A DNA stretch of 64,000 bases from Mycobacterium sp. 1164966.3 (GTDB lineage: Bacteria > Actinomycetota > Actinomycetes > Mycobacteriales > Mycobacteriaceae), in NCBI RefSeq assembly GCF_001665395.1, contig NZ_LZSG01000032.1, positions 1 through 64,000 of the forward strand, given 5' to 3'. This document shows, piece by piece, positions 9,201 to 18,994 of this stretch. Numbering within the stretch: the stretch's first letter is position 1; every line of letters begins with the position of its first letter. Made by a program: the position numbers and the translations under genes. The notes under the pieces are model-generated. The model was given only the letters and a program-made list of their open reading frames with translations, did not search any database and was not told where the DNA came from.

Positions 9201-9815
9201 TCACCACTCGATGCCCTTCTGCCCCTTGCGCCCTGCGTCCATCGGATGCTTCACCTTGGTCATCTCGGTGACCAGGTCGGCGGCCTCGACCAACCGCGCG
9301 GGCGCATCGCGTCCGGTAATCACCACATGCTGATGGCCCGGGCGGGCCAGCAGGACCTTCACCACGTCGTCGACGTCGACCCAACCCCACTTCAGCGGAT
9401 AGGTGAACTCATCGAGCACGTAGAAGTCGTGCCGCTGAGCGGCCAGCCGGCGAGCGATCTCGGCCCAGCCGTCTGCCGTCGCCGTTGCGTGATCCGGTTC
9501 GCTGCCCGACTTGCGGCGCCAGGACCAGCCGGCGCCCATTTTGTGCCATTCCACTGCGCCGCCAACGCCCTCCCGGTCGTGCAAGTCGCCGAGCCGGCGG
9601 AAGGCCGCCTCTTCGCCCACCTTCCACTTGGCGCTCTTGACAAACTGGAAAACGGCGACGTCTAGACCAACGTTCCACGCCCGCAACGCCATTCCGAACG
9701 CCGCCGTCGACTTTCCCTTGCCCGCACCGGTGTGTACCGCCAGGATCGGCGTGTTGCGCCGCGCCCGTGTGGTCAGGCCATCATCGGGAACTTGGGACGG
9801 ACGGCCCTGTGGCAT
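9201..9815 (-). CDS. cobO: cob(I)yrinic acid a,c-diamide adenosyltransferase
   Basis: 204 aa, CobA/CobO/BtuR family. The P-loop is VHTGAGKGKSTAAFG, followed by QFVKSAKWKVGEE, and the conserved YVLDEFTYPLKWGW and ITGRDAP segments. It transfers the 5'-deoxyadenosyl group from ATP to Co(I) of the corrinoid. It begins 20 bp after the Mg-chelatase-like gene and is followed 25 bp later by cobB. Orthologue of Rv2849c. Confidence 0.95.
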   Translation of the reverse strand: MPQGRPSQVPDDGLTTRARRNTPILAVHTGAGKGKSTAAFGMALRAWNVGLDVAVFQFVKSAKWKVGEEAAFRRLGDLHDREGVGGAVEWHKMGAGWSWRRKSGSEPDHATATADGWAEIARRLAAQRHDFYVLDEFTYPLKWGWVDVDDVVKVLLARPGHQHVVITGRDAPARLVEAADLVTEMTKVKHPMDAGRKGQKGIEW

Positions 9816-9835
9816 AAGCGGCTATCCTCGCCGGC

Positions 9836-11671
9836 TCAGGCGACGCTGCGCACGGTCTGCATCAGATGATCGGCGTGCAGCTGCGCGAGCCGTACTGCGG
9901 GCGCACCGAGTTGACGGGCCAGCTGTCCGGCCAGCCCCAGCCGCACGTACGATGTTTCGCAATCCACGACCACTGCGGCCACCCCTTCGGCGACCAGCCG
10001 GCCCGCTGCGATTCGGCTGCGGCCCAGCGGATCTGGTCCCGCGGTGGCTCTGCCGTCGGTCAGCACCACGACCAGCGGGCGCCGGGTGCGGTCACGGATA
10101 CGTTCGCGGATCACCAGTTCGCGCGCGGCCAGCAGGCCCTCGGCGAGTGGCGTCTTGCCGCCGGTGTCAAACCGGGCCAGCCGCCGGCCCGCGATATGCG
10201 CCGACGACGTCGGCGGAAGCAGCAGCCGCGCCTCGTGCTGGCGGAACGTGATCACCGCGATTTTGTCACGCCGCTGGTAGGCGTCGCGCAGCAATGAGAG
10301 CGTGGCCCCGCTGACCGCGGCCATGCGGTCGCGCGCGGCCATCGAACCCGAAGCGTCGACGACGAAGATCACCAGGTTGCCCTCGCGCCCTTCGCGGACC
10401 GCCCGGCGTATGTCATCCGGCCCTGGCCGCAGCGGCCCCGCCGCTGCGCACTGCTCGGCGGCGGAGAGCAACGTGGCGAACACGTGCAGGTCGCCCACGG
10501 CATCGCCGGCGGTGGCCGACACCACGGCGCCGAACCGGTTGCGGGCGCGTGAACGTCGGCCCGGCGCGCCCTCACCGAGCCCGGGAACGGTCAGCGCCCG
10601 GGTACGGAAGACTTTCGACGGCGGCGCGCTGGGCCGCGGTGGCTGCGGAGCTGTAGTGGACGAATTCTGCTGTTGGGCGTCATGTTCCATGTCACTTGGC
10701 TGCCCACCTCCCGGCGGATCCGGATCGGGCTCGCGGTCATCGCCGGCCTGGCGCAACGCCTCGTCCAGCTCGTGCGGATCGATGCCGTGCTCGTCGAACG
10801 GATCCCGGCGGCGCCGATGCGGCAACGCCAATTCGGCCGCCACGCGGATGTCCTGCTCCGCAACGGTTTTCGCGCCCCGCCAGGCAGCATGCGCGACGGC
10901 GGTACGGGCCACCACCAGATCCGCCCGCATTCCGTCGACGTCGAAGGCTGCACACAGCCCGGCGATGCGTCGTAACTCGTTGTCCGGCAGCACCACATCG
11001 TCGACCAGAGCTCGTGCCGACGCGATCCGGCGGGCCAGTTCCGCGTCGGCGTCGGCATAGCGTTCGGCGAACACGTCCGGGTCGGCCTCGTAGGCCATCC
11101 GCTGCTGCACGACCCGCACCCGCACGTCGACATCGCGCGACGCGTGCACGTCGACGGTGAGACCGAACCGGTCCAGCAGTTGCGGCCGCAGCTCACCCTC
11201 CTCGGGGTTCATGGTGCCGATCAGTACGAACCGGGCCTCGTGCGAATGCGAGATGCCGTCGCGTTCCACATGTACGCGTCCCATCGCGGCGGCGTCGAGA
11301 AGCACGTCGACCAGGTGATCGTGCAGCAGGTTGACCTCGTCGACGTAGAGGACGCCGCCGTGGGCGCGGGCCAGCAGGCCGGGTGAAAACGCGTGCTCGC
11401 CGTCCCGCAGCACCCGTTGCAAATCCAGGGATCCGATCACCCGGTCTTCGGTGGCTCCCAGCGGCATCTCGACCAGGTTTGCGCCGGCCTTTCCCGCGCC
11501 GCCGGTGGCGGCCGAAAGCAGCGCCGCCAGACCGCGCACGGCCGTCGACTTGGCGGTGCCCTTCTCGCCGCGGATCAGCGCGCCGCCGATTTCCGGACGC
11601 ACGGCGCACAGCAGCAGCGCGAGGCGCATCTGTTCATGGCCCACGATCGCGCTGAACGGATAAGGTTTCAC
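9836..11671 (-). CDS. magnesium-chelatase-like AAA+ ATPase/VWA fusion (Rv2850c-like)
   Basis: 611 aa. The N-terminal ChlI-type AAA+ domain has Walker [10 protein letters not shown] (about 36-44) and Walker [12 protein letters not shown] Pro/Gly/Asp-rich linker near 305-350 leads to a ChlD-like VWA domain with the MIDAS motif DASGSM near residue 441. Fused ChlI-ChlD proteins accompany cobalt chelation in some B12 pathways. Mycobacteria make no bacteriochlorophyll, so with cobO and cobB next door a role in cobalt insertion (with CobN) is likely but not proven. It overlaps the GNAT gene by 4 nt. Confidence 0.9.
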   Translation of the reverse strand: MKPYPFSAIVGHEQMRLALLLCAVRPEIGGALIRGEKGTAKSTAVRGLAALLSAATGGAGKAGANLVEMPLGATEDRVIGSLDLQRVLRDGEHAFSPGLLARAHGGVLYVDEVNLLHDHLVDVLLDAAAMGRVHVERDGISHSHEARFVLIGTMNPEEGELRPQLLDRFGLTVDVHASRDVDVRVRVVQQRMAYEADPDVFAERYADADAELARRIASARALVDDVVLPDNELRRIAGLCAAFDVDGMRADLVVARTAVAHAAWRGAKTVAEQDIRVAAELALPHRRRRDPFDEHGIDPHELDEALRQAGDDREPDPDPPGGGQPSDMEHDAQQQNSSTTAPQPPRPSAPPSKVFRTRALTVPGLGEGAPGRRSRARNRFGAVVSATAGDAVGDLHVFATLLSAAEQCAAAGPLRPGPDDIRRAVREGREGNLVIFVVDASGSMAARDRMAAVSGATLSLLRDAYQRRDKIAVITFRQHEARLLLPPTSSAHIAGRRLARFDTGGKTPLAEGLLAARELVIRERIRDRTRRPLVVVLTDGRATAGPDPLGRSRIAAGRLVAEGVAAVVVDCETSYVRLGLAGQLARQLGAPAVRLAQLHADHLMQTVRSVA

Positions 11672-12138
11672 GGCTTCTCTGCCAGACCGGAGCCGGGTCG
11701 CAGCATGGGCAGGTGCGGAATGCCGTCTTCGATGAAATCCTCACCGTCGCGGACAAATCCGTGCTGGGCATACATGTCGGCCAGGTATGATTGCGCGTCG
11801 ATCCGGCAGGGATAGTCGCCCACCTCGGCCAGGGCGGCGCCCAGCAGACGCGTGGCGTGACCTTGTCCGCGGGCACTGCGTTTGGTACACAGTCGCCCGA
11901 CCCGGAATGCCTTCTCGCCCCCAGCGTGCTCCTCCATCAGCCGTAGCGTACAGATCACCTCACCCTCGGGCGTTTCCAGCCAGAACTGCCGGGTCTCGGC
12001 GAGCAGATCGCGACCGTCCAATTCCGGGTAGGGGCAGGCCTGTTCGACGACGAAAACCTCCACGCGCAATTTGAGCAGCTCGTAAAGAGTTTGGGCGTCA
12101 AGGTCTTTCGCCCACACCCGACGCAATGCTTCACCCAT
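11668..12138 (-). CDS. GNAT-family N-acetyltransferase, ElaA type (Rv2851c-like)
   Basis: 156 aa from the ATG at 12138, which overlaps the mqo stop by 8 nt (ATGGGTGA). The longer open frame upstream lies inside mqo. It has an ElaA-like N-terminus ([27 protein letters not shown]), and the acetyl-CoA loop [21 protein letters not shown], where RGQGHA replaces the usual Q/RxxGxG/A. The C-terminus is [20 protein letters not shown]. Substrate unknown. It is tightly packed between mqo and the chelatase-like gene. Confidence 0.88.
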   Translation of the reverse strand: MGEALRRVWAKDLDAQTLYELLKLRVEVFVVEQACPYPELDGRDLLAETRQFWLETPEGEVICTLRLMEEHAGGEKAFRVGRLCTKRSARGQGHATRLLGAALAEVGDYPCRIDAQSYLADMYAQHGFVRDGEDFIEDGIPHLPMLRPGSGLAEKP

Positions 12139-13615
12139 GCCGGTGCTCCAGCTGCAGCGCCTTACTGCCCCAGGCCCAGACTTCGTCGAACAGCGCCGGT
12201 TCGCGGGAAAGCTGCGCCCCCAGCGACGGCACCATCTCCTTGAGCGTCGGCAGCCAGGACTGATACCGGTGGCCGAAGCAACGCTGCAGAACCTCCAGCA
12301 TGATCGGCACCGCCGTCGAGGCGCCCGGCGAGCCCCCGAGCAGGCCGATGACGCTGCCGTCGGCAGCGTCGACCAGCGTCGTGTCGAACTCCAGCACACC
12401 GCCCTTGCGCCTGTCCCGCCTGATGACCTGCACCCGCTGGCCGGCTACGATCAATTCCCAGTCGGAATCCACTGCGCTGGGCGCGAACTCGCGCAGCACG
12501 TGTACGCGGTCGGGTTGGCTGAGCCGCAATTGGCCGACCAGATAGCTGAGCAGCGTCGTCTGGGTGATCCCGACGCCAAGCATGGACGCCACGTTGTTCG
12601 GCCTAACCGAGCGCGGCAGGTCGCTGAAGTGCCCGTGTTTCAGGAATTTCGGCGACCACCCGGCATACGGGCCGAACACCAGCCACGGCTTGCCGTTGAC
12701 GAAGCGCAGGTCCAAGTGCAGCGCCCCGAGGGGTGGGGCACCCGGTGACGGAGCGCCGTAGACCTTGGCCCGATGCGCGCCGGTGAGCTCCGGGTTGTCG
12801 GTGCGCAGGAACCTGCCGCCGATCGGAAAGCCGGCGAAGCCTCTGATCTCCTTGATGCCGGATTTCTGCAGCAGCGGCAGGGTGTCGCCGCCGGCTCCGG
12901 CGAACACGAACTTGGCTTTCAGCTTGCGCTTTTCGCCGGTGCGACGGTTGTTGACCGTCAACGTCCAGCTGCCGTCCGATTGCCGTGACAGATTGCGCAC
13001 CTCATGACCGAACAATGCGACAGTGCCGTTGCGCACCGCGTAGCCGACGAGCTGCCGGGACAGGGCACCGAAGTCGACGTCGGTGCCGTCCTTCGCCCAG
13101 TTGAGCGCAACCGGCTCGCGCAAGTCGCGTCCTGCGGCCATGAACGGCAACCGCCGGGCGAATTCGTCGGGGTCCTCGATCAGTTCAACGGCGGCGAACA
13201 GTGGGTTGTCAGCCAGCGCCTGCCGTCGCCGCCGCAGGTAATCGACGCCGGTTGCACCGTGCACGAAGCTTGCATGCGGCACCGGATTCAGGAAGCCGCG
13301 ATCGGTCAGCATGCCGTTCTCCGCGGCGTACGCCCAGAACTGGCGGGTGACCTGGAACTCCTCGTTGATGCGCACCGCTTTGGCGATGTCGATCGAGCCG
13401 TCGGGACGCTCCGGGGTGTAGTTCAGCTCGCACAGCGCGGAGTGGGCGGTGCCGGCGTTGTTCCAGGGGCTGCTGCTTTCGGCGCCGACGGCGTCCAGCC
13501 GTTCGACGAGTGTGATCGACCAGTCCGGTTCCAGCCGCCGCAGCAACGCGCCCAGCGTGGCGCTCATAATGCCCGCGCCCACCAGAACGACGTCCGTACT
13601 GGCTAGCCCAACCAC
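12131..13615 (-). CDS. mqo: malate:quinone oxidoreductase
   Basis: 494 aa, GTG start at 13615 with GGAGG about 10 nt upstream. FAD-binding motif [13 protein letters not shown] at the N-terminus, then [21 protein letters not shown], and the family end HPxx-like block [23 protein letters not shown]. It is a membrane-associated flavoprotein that oxidises malate to oxaloacetate and reduces menaquinone, feeding the respiratory chain. Orthologue of Rv2852c. The PE_PGRS gene that follows in M. tuberculosis (Rv2853) is absent here; only 104 bp separate mqo from the divergent hydrolase. Confidence 0.96.
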   Translation of the reverse strand: MVGLASTDVVLVGAGIMSATLGALLRRLEPDWSITLVERLDAVGAESSSPWNNAGTAHSALCELNYTPERPDGSIDIAKAVRINEEFQVTRQFWAYAAENGMLTDRGFLNPVPHASFVHGATGVDYLRRRRQALADNPLFAAVELIEDPDEFARRLPFMAAGRDLREPVALNWAKDGTDVDFGALSRQLVGYAVRNGTVALFGHEVRNLSRQSDGSWTLTVNNRRTGEKRKLKAKFVFAGAGGDTLPLLQKSGIKEIRGFAGFPIGGRFLRTDNPELTGAHRAKVYGAPSPGAPPLGALHLDLRFVNGKPWLVFGPYAGWSPKFLKHGHFSDLPRSVRPNNVASMLGVGITQTTLLSYLVGQLRLSQPDRVHVLREFAPSAVDSDWELIVAGQRVQVIRRDRRKGGVLEFDTTLVDAADGSVIGLLGGSPGASTAVPIMLEVLQRCFGHRYQSWLPTLKEMVPSLGAQLSREPALFDEVWAWGSKALQLEHRHG

Positions 13616-13719
13616 AAACTCGTCACCTCCAAGCCGTGCCCAAGGTTATCCCGACGTCTGGCCGGCCAGATTTGTGCACCGCACAGCAAAACCGGCAGAA
13701 CACGCTTTAAGCTGGCCCC

Positions 13720-14763
13720 GTGACCGTCGGGGCGACTGGATGGGTGCCCGATGTCCTGCCCGGGTATTGGCAGCACACGATCCCGCTCGGGCCTGATCCC
13801 GCCGGCGAGGGCGAGATCGTCGCAACCTTGATACGCCGTGGCCCGGAAACGGGACAAGCCGCCCGCGCCGATCACGCAGTGCTGGCGATCCACGGTTTCA
13901 CCGACTACTTCTTCCACACCGAGTTGGCCGATCACTTCGCCAACCGCGGCTTCGCCTTCTATGCGATGGACCTGCAGAAGTGTGGCCGGTCGCGGCAGGC
14001 CGGCCAAACCCCGCACTTCATCACCGACCTGGCGCACTACGACACCGAACTCGAACACGCGCTGACGATCGTCGGTGAACAGACCGGTTGGGCCCGGGTG
14101 CTGGTGTACGGCCACTCGACCGGCGGGCTGGCCATCGCGCTGTGGCTGGACAGGCTGCGACGGCGGGGCGCGACCGCGGGAGCCGGCGTCGGCGGCCTGG
14201 TGCTCAACAGCCCGTGGCTGGATCTGCCGGGCGCGGCTGTCCTGCGGCTGGGCCTGACGTCGGCCGCGATCGGCGCGCTGTCGCGGCTGCGCGCCAAGGG
14301 AGTGATCCGCCGACCGGGTGAGGGTGGTTACGGCTCCAGCCTCCACCGCGACTATCACGGCGAGTTCGAGTACAACCTGGAATGGAAGCCGCTGGGCGGC
14401 TTCCCGATCACCGCGGGCTGGCTGCACGCCATGCGCCGCGGCCAGGCCCGGCTGCAGCGCGGACTCGACGTGGGTGTGCCCAATCTGATCCTGCGTTCGG
14501 ATCACACCGTGCGCGAAGACGCCGGCCCGACAGCCCTGCAGTGCGGCGACGCGGTTCTGGACGTCAGACAGATCGCTCGCTGGTCCGGCTGTATCGGCAA
14601 CCGCAGCACCATCATTCCGGTGAAAGACGCCAAGCACGACGTCTTCTTGTCGCTGCCGGAGCCGCGCCGCCTGGCCTATCGCTACCTTGACCACTGGCTG
14701 GACGACTACCTCAAGGAAGCGGACAACACCGATGCCTCGGCGCCGTCATCAGGGAAAGGGTAA
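13720..14763 (+). CDS. alpha/beta hydrolase, serine aminopeptidase S33/monoacylglycerol-lipase-like (Rv2854-like)
   Basis: 347 aa, GTG start. The core includes AVLAIHGFTDYFFHTELADHF, the nucleophile elbow GHSTGG (about residues 129-134), and a late His in DAKHDVFLS; the acid is probably in the segment before it. No signal peptide. Mycobacterial Rv2854 is an uncharacterised hydrolase encoded just before mtr, with the same spacing seen here (14 bp). The lipid or peptide substrate cannot be told. Confidence 0.88.
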   Translation: MTVGATGWVPDVLPGYWQHTIPLGPDPAGEGEIVATLIRRGPETGQAARADHAVLAIHGFTDYFFHTELADHFANRGFAFYAMDLQKCGRSRQAGQTPHFITDLAHYDTELEHALTIVGEQTGWARVLVYGHSTGGLAIALWLDRLRRRGATAGAGVGGLVLNSPWLDLPGAAVLRLGLTSAAIGALSRLRAKGVIRRPGEGGYGSSLHRDYHGEFEYNLEWKPLGGFPITAGWLHAMRRGQARLQRGLDVGVPNLILRSDHTVREDAGPTALQCGDAVLDVRQIARWSGCIGNRSTIIPVKDAKHDVFLSLPEPRRLAYRYLDHWLDDYLKEADNTDASAPSSGKG

Positions 14764-14777
14764 GCGGCCCAACGACA

Positions 14778-16157
14778 ATGGAAACCTATGATATCGCCAT
14801 CATCGGAACCGGTTCCGGCAACAGCGTTCTCGACGAGCGATATGCCCGCAAGCGGGTGGCGATCTGCGAGCAGGGTACGTTCGGCGGTACCTGCCTGAAC
14901 GTCGGATGCATCCCGACAAAGATGTTCGTCTACGCCGCTGAGGTCGCCAAGACGATCCAGGGCGCGGCGCGCTACGGCATCGACGCACACCTCGACGGGG
15001 TGCGGTGGGGTGACATGGTCTCGCGCGTCTTCGGGCGCATCGATCCGATCGCGCTCGGTGGCGAGGACTATCGGCGCTCCGCGCCCAATGTCGACGTCTA
15101 CAGCCGGCACACCCGCTTCGGGCCGGTTCAGGCGGATGGGCGCTATCTGTTACGCACCGATGCCGGTGAGGAATTCACCGCCGATCAGGTGGTGATCGCA
15201 GCCGGCTCGCGGCCGGTGATTCCACCAGCCATCCACGCCTCGGGCGTGAAGTATCAGACCAGCGACACCGTGATGCGGATCGCCGAATTGCCAGAGCACT
15301 TGGTGATCGCCGGAAGTGGCTTCGTGGCAACCGAATTCGCTCATATCTTCTCCGCGCTCGGGGTACGGGTCACGCTGGTGGTCAGGGGAAGCACGCTACT
15401 GCGCCACTACGACGACACCCTCTGCGAGCGGTTCACCCGTATCGCGTCGAACAAGTGGGAACTACGTACGCACCGCAACATCGTCGGCGGGGTGAACCAC
15501 GGCTCGGGCGTGACGCTGGAACTCGACGACGGCTGCACGCTGAAAGCCGACATGCTCCTGGTGGCGACCGGCCGGCTGTCCAACGCCGATCTGCTGGACG
15601 CCGAGCAGGCCGGCGTCGACGTGGAACGGGGCCGTGTGGCGGTCGACCAATATCAACGGACTTCTGCGCGCGGGGTTTTCGCCCTCGGCGACGTGTCGTC
15701 GCCGTATCAGCTCAAACATGTCGCCAACCACGAGGCGCGCGTCGTGCAGCACAATCTGCTCTGCGACTGGGACGATACCGAGTCGATGGCGGTCACCGAC
15801 CATCGGTTCGTACCATCGGCGGTGTTCACCGATCCTCCGCTGGCCACCGTCGGACTGACCGAGAACCAGGCCATTGCACGCGGATTCGACATCTCGGTGA
15901 AGATCCAGGACTACGGCGACGTCGCGTACGGCTGGGCGATGGAGGACACCACGGGATTCGTCAAGCTCATCGCCGACCGGCGCAGCGGGTGCCTGCTGGG
16001 CGCACACATCATGGGTTACCAGGCTTCGTCGATCATCCAGCCGCTGATCCAGGCGATGAGTTTCGGGCTGACCGCCGCCGAAATGGCGCGCGGCCAATAC
16101 TGGATACACCCCGCGTTGCCCGAAGTCGTGGAAAACGCGTTACTGGGGCTGTGCTGA
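14778..16157 (+). CDS. mtr: mycothione reductase
   Basis: 459 aa, pyridine nucleotide-disulphide oxidoreductase. FAD motif IIGTGSGN, redox-active disulphide GGTCLNVGCIPTK (about 36-48), NADPH-binding AGSGFVATEFA, and the dimer-interface HPALPEVVENAL with the catalytic His near the C-terminus. It reduces mycothione to mycothiol, the main actinobacterial thiol. Orthologue of Rv2855. Its 3' end overlaps the convergent Fur-family gene by 18 bp. Confidence 0.97.
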   Translation: METYDIAIIGTGSGNSVLDERYARKRVAICEQGTFGGTCLNVGCIPTKMFVYAAEVAKTIQGAARYGIDAHLDGVRWGDMVSRVFGRIDPIALGGEDYRRSAPNVDVYSRHTRFGPVQADGRYLLRTDAGEEFTADQVVIAAGSRPVIPPAIHASGVKYQTSDTVMRIAELPEHLVIAGSGFVATEFAHIFSALGVRVTLVVRGSTLLRHYDDTLCERFTRIASNKWELRTHRNIVGGVNHGSGVTLELDDGCTLKADMLLVATGRLSNADLLDAEQAGVDVERGRVAVDQYQRTSARGVFALGDVSSPYQLKHVANHEARVVQHNLLCDWDDTESMAVTDHRFVPSAVFTDPPLATVGLTENQAIARGFDISVKIQDYGDVAYGWAMEDTTGFVKLIADRRSGCLLGAHIMGYQASSIIQPLIQAMSFGLTAAEMARGQYWIHPALPEVVENALLGLC

Positions 16158-16619
16158 CGGGCTCTCTTGGCACTGCGGGCACAGGCCGTGCAGGGTGAGG
16201 CCGGCCCGCTCCGACAGCGCGAATGAGCTGCCCTCCATCGCATGTTCCAGCGCTGAGCTGAGCTGTCGGGCGGGCACTTCGATGATCGATTCGCACCTGG
16301 TGCACACCGCGTGGTGGTGAGGGGCGGTGGCCAGGCCATACGTGGTCACTCCGCAGTCGAGGGTCAACGCGTGCAGCACGTCCTGCTCGACCAGCGTGGT
16401 CACGGTGCGATAGATGGTCGCCACATCGGGCGGGTGGGCGCCGGCGGGCAGGCTTTCGCGCACCCGCTGGTGAATCTCGGCCACCGGCAAGTGGCCGTTG
16501 ACCGGCTCGAGCACGGCCAGTACCTGAATTCTCGACGCCATCCGGCGCAGCCCACGGACGCGCAGAAATTCGCCGAGCCGCTCGGTGACGGCCGGGTCGA
16601 GCGCGGGCTTGGGCCCCAT
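16140..16619 (-). CDS. Fur-family metal-responsive repressor, probable nickel regulator (Nur-like)
   Basis: 159 aa. The winged-helix N-domain carries the recognition helix ATIYRTVTTLVEQ (about 67-79). The hinge/metal region is APHHHAVCTRC (99-109), and the C-terminal LHGLCPQC (143-150) completes a two-CxxC structural zinc site. His43, His101-103 and His144 are candidate regulatory metal ligands. Zur (FurB), Fur and Nur share these motifs, so sequence alone does not fix the metal. Context favours nickel: it is divergent from nicT, a TGCAA-N5-TTGCA palindrome lies between them, and the same palindrome precedes the nickel hydrogenase. The gene overlaps mtr at its 3' end. Confidence 0.8.
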   Translation of the reverse strand: MGPKPALDPAVTERLGEFLRVRGLRRMASRIQVLAVLEPVNGHLPVAEIHQRVRESLPAGAHPPDVATIYRTVTTLVEQDVLHALTLDCGVTTYGLATAPHHHAVCTRCESIIEVPARQLSSALEHAMEGSSFALSERAGLTLHGLCPQCQESPSAQPQ

Positions 16620-16761
16620 CTGTTCAGTGTCGCGCCGGATTCAGGGGATTGCCAGCTTTTCGCCCTATCAGCCCCGCGCCCGTCCTGCAAGCCGCTTGCA
16701 TGCAGGTTCCGGCCGAACCTACAGTCGGGACTATTGCGTTCTGCCCGATGTGAAAGGTCAA
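16620..16761. promoter_or_regulatory. divergent Fur-family/nicT promoter region with Nur-box-like palindrome
   Basis: The palindrome TGCAA-GCCGC-TTGCA occupies 16686-16700. Rightwards, TTGCAT (16696-16701) and TACAGT (16720-16725) form a -35/-10 pair with an 18-nt spacer for nicT. Leftwards, TTGCAG (minus strand, 16690-16685) and TAGGGC (16667-16662) are 17 nt apart and could drive the regulator gene. The box thus overlaps both -35 elements, the geometry of an autoregulating repressor. Confidence 0.65.
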
Positions 16762-17874
16762 ATGCCCAGCACCGAGCTCGACCGGCGCCCATCTCGGTGG
16801 TCCAGCTTGCGCAATGCCCTGTCGTCGGCGGAGTGGTGGCGGCTGGGATCCATGTTCGCTGTGATCCTCGCCTTGCATCTGATCGGCTGGATCATCCTGG
16901 TGTCCGTCGTGCAGCCTGCGGGACTCAGCCTGGGCGGCAAGGCATTTGGCATCGGTGTCGGCGTGACGGCCTATACCCTGGGCCTGCGGCATGCATTCGA
17001 CGCCGACCACATCGCCGCGATCGACAACACCACCCGCAAGCTGATGAGCGACGGGCAGCGCCCGCTGGCCGTCGGATTCTTCTTCTCACTGGGGCATTCC
17101 ACGGTGGTGTTCGGGCTGGCGGTGCTGCTGGCGACCGGGCTCAAGGCCATCGCCGGACCGGTCGAAGACGACTCCTCGACTCTGCATCACTACACCGGCC
17201 TGATCGGCACCAGCATCTCGGGCCTGTTTCTGTATCTGATCGCCATCCTCAACGTCGTCGTCCTGGTCGGCATTCTGCGGGTGTTCGCACGGTTGCGTCG
17301 AGGCGATTACAACGAAGCCGAACTCGAACAGCAGCTGCAGAACCGGGGACTGATCAACCGACTCCTGGGCCGCTTCACGAAATCGATCACCAAGTCCTGG
17401 CACATGTACCCGATCGGGTTGCTGTTCGGGCTGGGATTCGACACCGCCACCGAGATCGCGTTGCTGGTACTGGCCGGCACCAGCGCGGCGGCCGGGCTGC
17501 CGTGGTACGCGATCCTGTGTCTGCCCGTGCTGTTCACCGCCGGCATGTGCCTGCTGGACACCATCGACGGAACGTTCATGAACTTCGCTTACGGTTGGGC
17601 GTTTTCCAATCCGGTGCGCAAGATCTACTACAACATCACCATCACCGCGCTGTCGGTTGCCGTCGCCCTGCTGATCGGGAGCATTGAACTGCTGGGCTTG
17701 TTCGCCCGCCAGTTGGGCTGGCATGGACCGTTCTGGGACCTGCTTGGCGGCCTCGACATGAACATGGTCGGCTTCGCAGTCGTCGGCATGTTCGTGGTCA
17801 CTTGGGCTGTGGCCGTGTTGGTATGGCGTTACAGCCGCATCGAAGAGCGGTGGACGCCCGCGGCCGAACGCTGA
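16762..17874 (+). CDS. nicT: NiCoT-family nickel/cobalt permease
   Basis: 370 aa from the ATG at 16762, which has AAAGG 5 nt upstream; the longer frame runs into the promoter. The signature RHAFDADHIAAIDNTTRK is in TM2, with the further NiCoT motifs GFFFSLGHSTVVF, LGFDTATEIALL and GMCLLDTIDGTFMNFAY. About eight TM helices are expected in the cytoplasmic membrane. It imports Ni2+ with high affinity (Rv2856 is NicT). Here it stands directly beside the hydrogenase island, which needs nickel, and behind a Nur-box-like operator. Confidence 0.95.
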   Translation: MPSTELDRRPSRWSSLRNALSSAEWWRLGSMFAVILALHLIGWIILVSVVQPAGLSLGGKAFGIGVGVTAYTLGLRHAFDADHIAAIDNTTRKLMSDGQRPLAVGFFFSLGHSTVVFGLAVLLATGLKAIAGPVEDDSSTLHHYTGLIGTSISGLFLYLIAILNVVVLVGILRVFARLRRGDYNEAELEQQLQNRGLINRLLGRFTKSITKSWHMYPIGLLFGLGFDTATEIALLVLAGTSAAAGLPWYAILCLPVLFTAGMCLLDTIDGTFMNFAYGWAFSNPVRKIYYNITITALSVAVALLIGSIELLGLFARQLGWHGPFWDLLGGLDMNMVGFAVVGMFVVTWAVAVLVWRYSRIEERWTPAAER

Positions 17875-17881
17875 AGCGCAA

Positions 17882-18973
17882 TCACCGCCACGGCGGCGCA
17901 GCTCCCCGGCCGAAGCCCCAAGTCGACTGACCCAGCCGCGGTTTGCGCTGATCCTCGGCGGGATGCCGGCGATAGCTCGCCGCCAGCATCGGTTCCGGGT
18001 CCGCGCCCGCGACAAGGGCCAGGCACGGTGCGCTGAATTCGCACGTCTGGCAATGTGCGCCGAAGGTCGGGCTGATGGGCGGCGCACCGGACATCTGGAT
18101 CGCATCGGCGCCGATCCGCAATCCGACGGCGGCGACCTCGGCGCGGCTTCGCCGGATACGGGTTCGCCGCAGCGGACCGGCGGCCGACTGGAGGATCCGG
18201 CCCGTCTTCTCACTTCCCCCCGTCTCGTCACTTCGAGAGGTACGCGCCGACAGCCGACGGTGTTGCGGAATCGCGCGACCGCCACCGCTGGGCTCGCTCT
18301 GGCGCACCCGCGGACGGTTGGCCCCGGCGCCGATGGGTGGTTCGAGCGGGCCACCGAGACGCACCTCGTTGTGAATCGTGCCCGAGATCTCCATGCCCAG
18401 GTACTCCTGCTCCCAGGCCCAGCAGGCCGCCAGCGCCGCCTCGTCATCGATCAACGCACCCGACTCCTGCCAATCGTTGCGGATCAGGTGCACGACCACC
18501 CAGTACTCGTCAGCGGCGTCGACCGCGAGTAGATCGATCCGGCAGGCATACATCACCGCGGATCCATCTGGAGTCGTCAGGCCGCGTTCGGGGTCGCCCG
18601 GGTCAGGCACCAGCGCTTGGACGTCGTGGGCGATCTTCACGGGGGCGAAGTCGTCGACCGTGCCGGCCCACGCGTCGTAGGCGTCGATGAGCGTGGTCGC
18701 GGCGGCAAGCGAATCGGGCGCCGCCCCGGCGGCACTGGATTCGTTCAGAGCGCGGACAACTGCCTTGTGCACCAGCGATTGCCTCACCTCGGGTTGCCAG
18801 TCCCATGTACCCGGGAAGTAATAGACCGCGAGCGCTTCCTTGAGCACCGTGGACAACACCGGCTCGGCATCAATGACGGGCTCCAGGTCACGGCGGAGCG
18901 GCGACGCGAAATCCCACTGCCGCAGGCACCGCTTGAACCTGGCGCGGTCGTCTTCAGTGATCCGGTAGCTCAC
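17882..18973 (-). CDS. hydrogenase-island protein resembling a degenerate RecB/Cas4-type PD-(D/E)XK Fe-S protein
   Basis: 363 aa. The N-terminus RFKRCLRQWDFASP resembles the start of RecB/Cas4-family nuclease domains, where one Cys is distant from the rest. The C-terminus has HCQTCEFSAPC (C-x2-C-x5-C), the spacing of the AddB/Cas4 [4Fe-4S] site. In the middle, CRIDLLAVDAADEYWVVVHL fits the Asp strand of the PD-(D/E)XK core, but the expected E/QxK is VHLIRN, so catalysis is doubtful. An Arg/Ser-rich low-complexity stretch (about 215-270) interrupts the protein. Its small operon is divergent from hypA. The function is not known; an Fe-S or maturation role is possible. The fold is my inference. 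Confidence 0.55.
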   Translation of the reverse strand: MSYRITEDDRARFKRCLRQWDFASPLRRDLEPVIDAEPVLSTVLKEALAVYYFPGTWDWQPEVRQSLVHKAVVRALNESSAAGAAPDSLAAATTLIDAYDAWAGTVDDFAPVKIAHDVQALVPDPGDPERGLTTPDGSAVMYACRIDLLAVDAADEYWVVVHLIRNDWQESGALIDDEAALAACWAWEQEYLGMEISGTIHNEVRLGGPLEPPIGAGANRPRVRQSEPSGGGRAIPQHRRLSARTSRSDETGGSEKTGRILQSAAGPLRRTRIRRSRAEVAAVGLRIGADAIQMSGAPPISPTFGAHCQTCEFSAPCLALVAGADPEPMLAASYRRHPAEDQRKPRLGQSTWGFGRGAAPPWR

Positions 18974-18994
18974 GGTGCGGTCTGTGCCGGAGGG

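Noticed and set aside
7796..9815. Cobalamin riboswitch near the cob genes
   Set aside because: Only 9-25 bp separate cobO, cobB and cysG, too short for a riboswitch, and I see none upstream of mqo, cobQ or dipZ.
17086..18447. 453-aa minus-strand frame overlapping nicT and the Cas4-like gene
   Set aside because: His/Gln/Asp-rich shadow of nicT; it would cover two well-supported genes.
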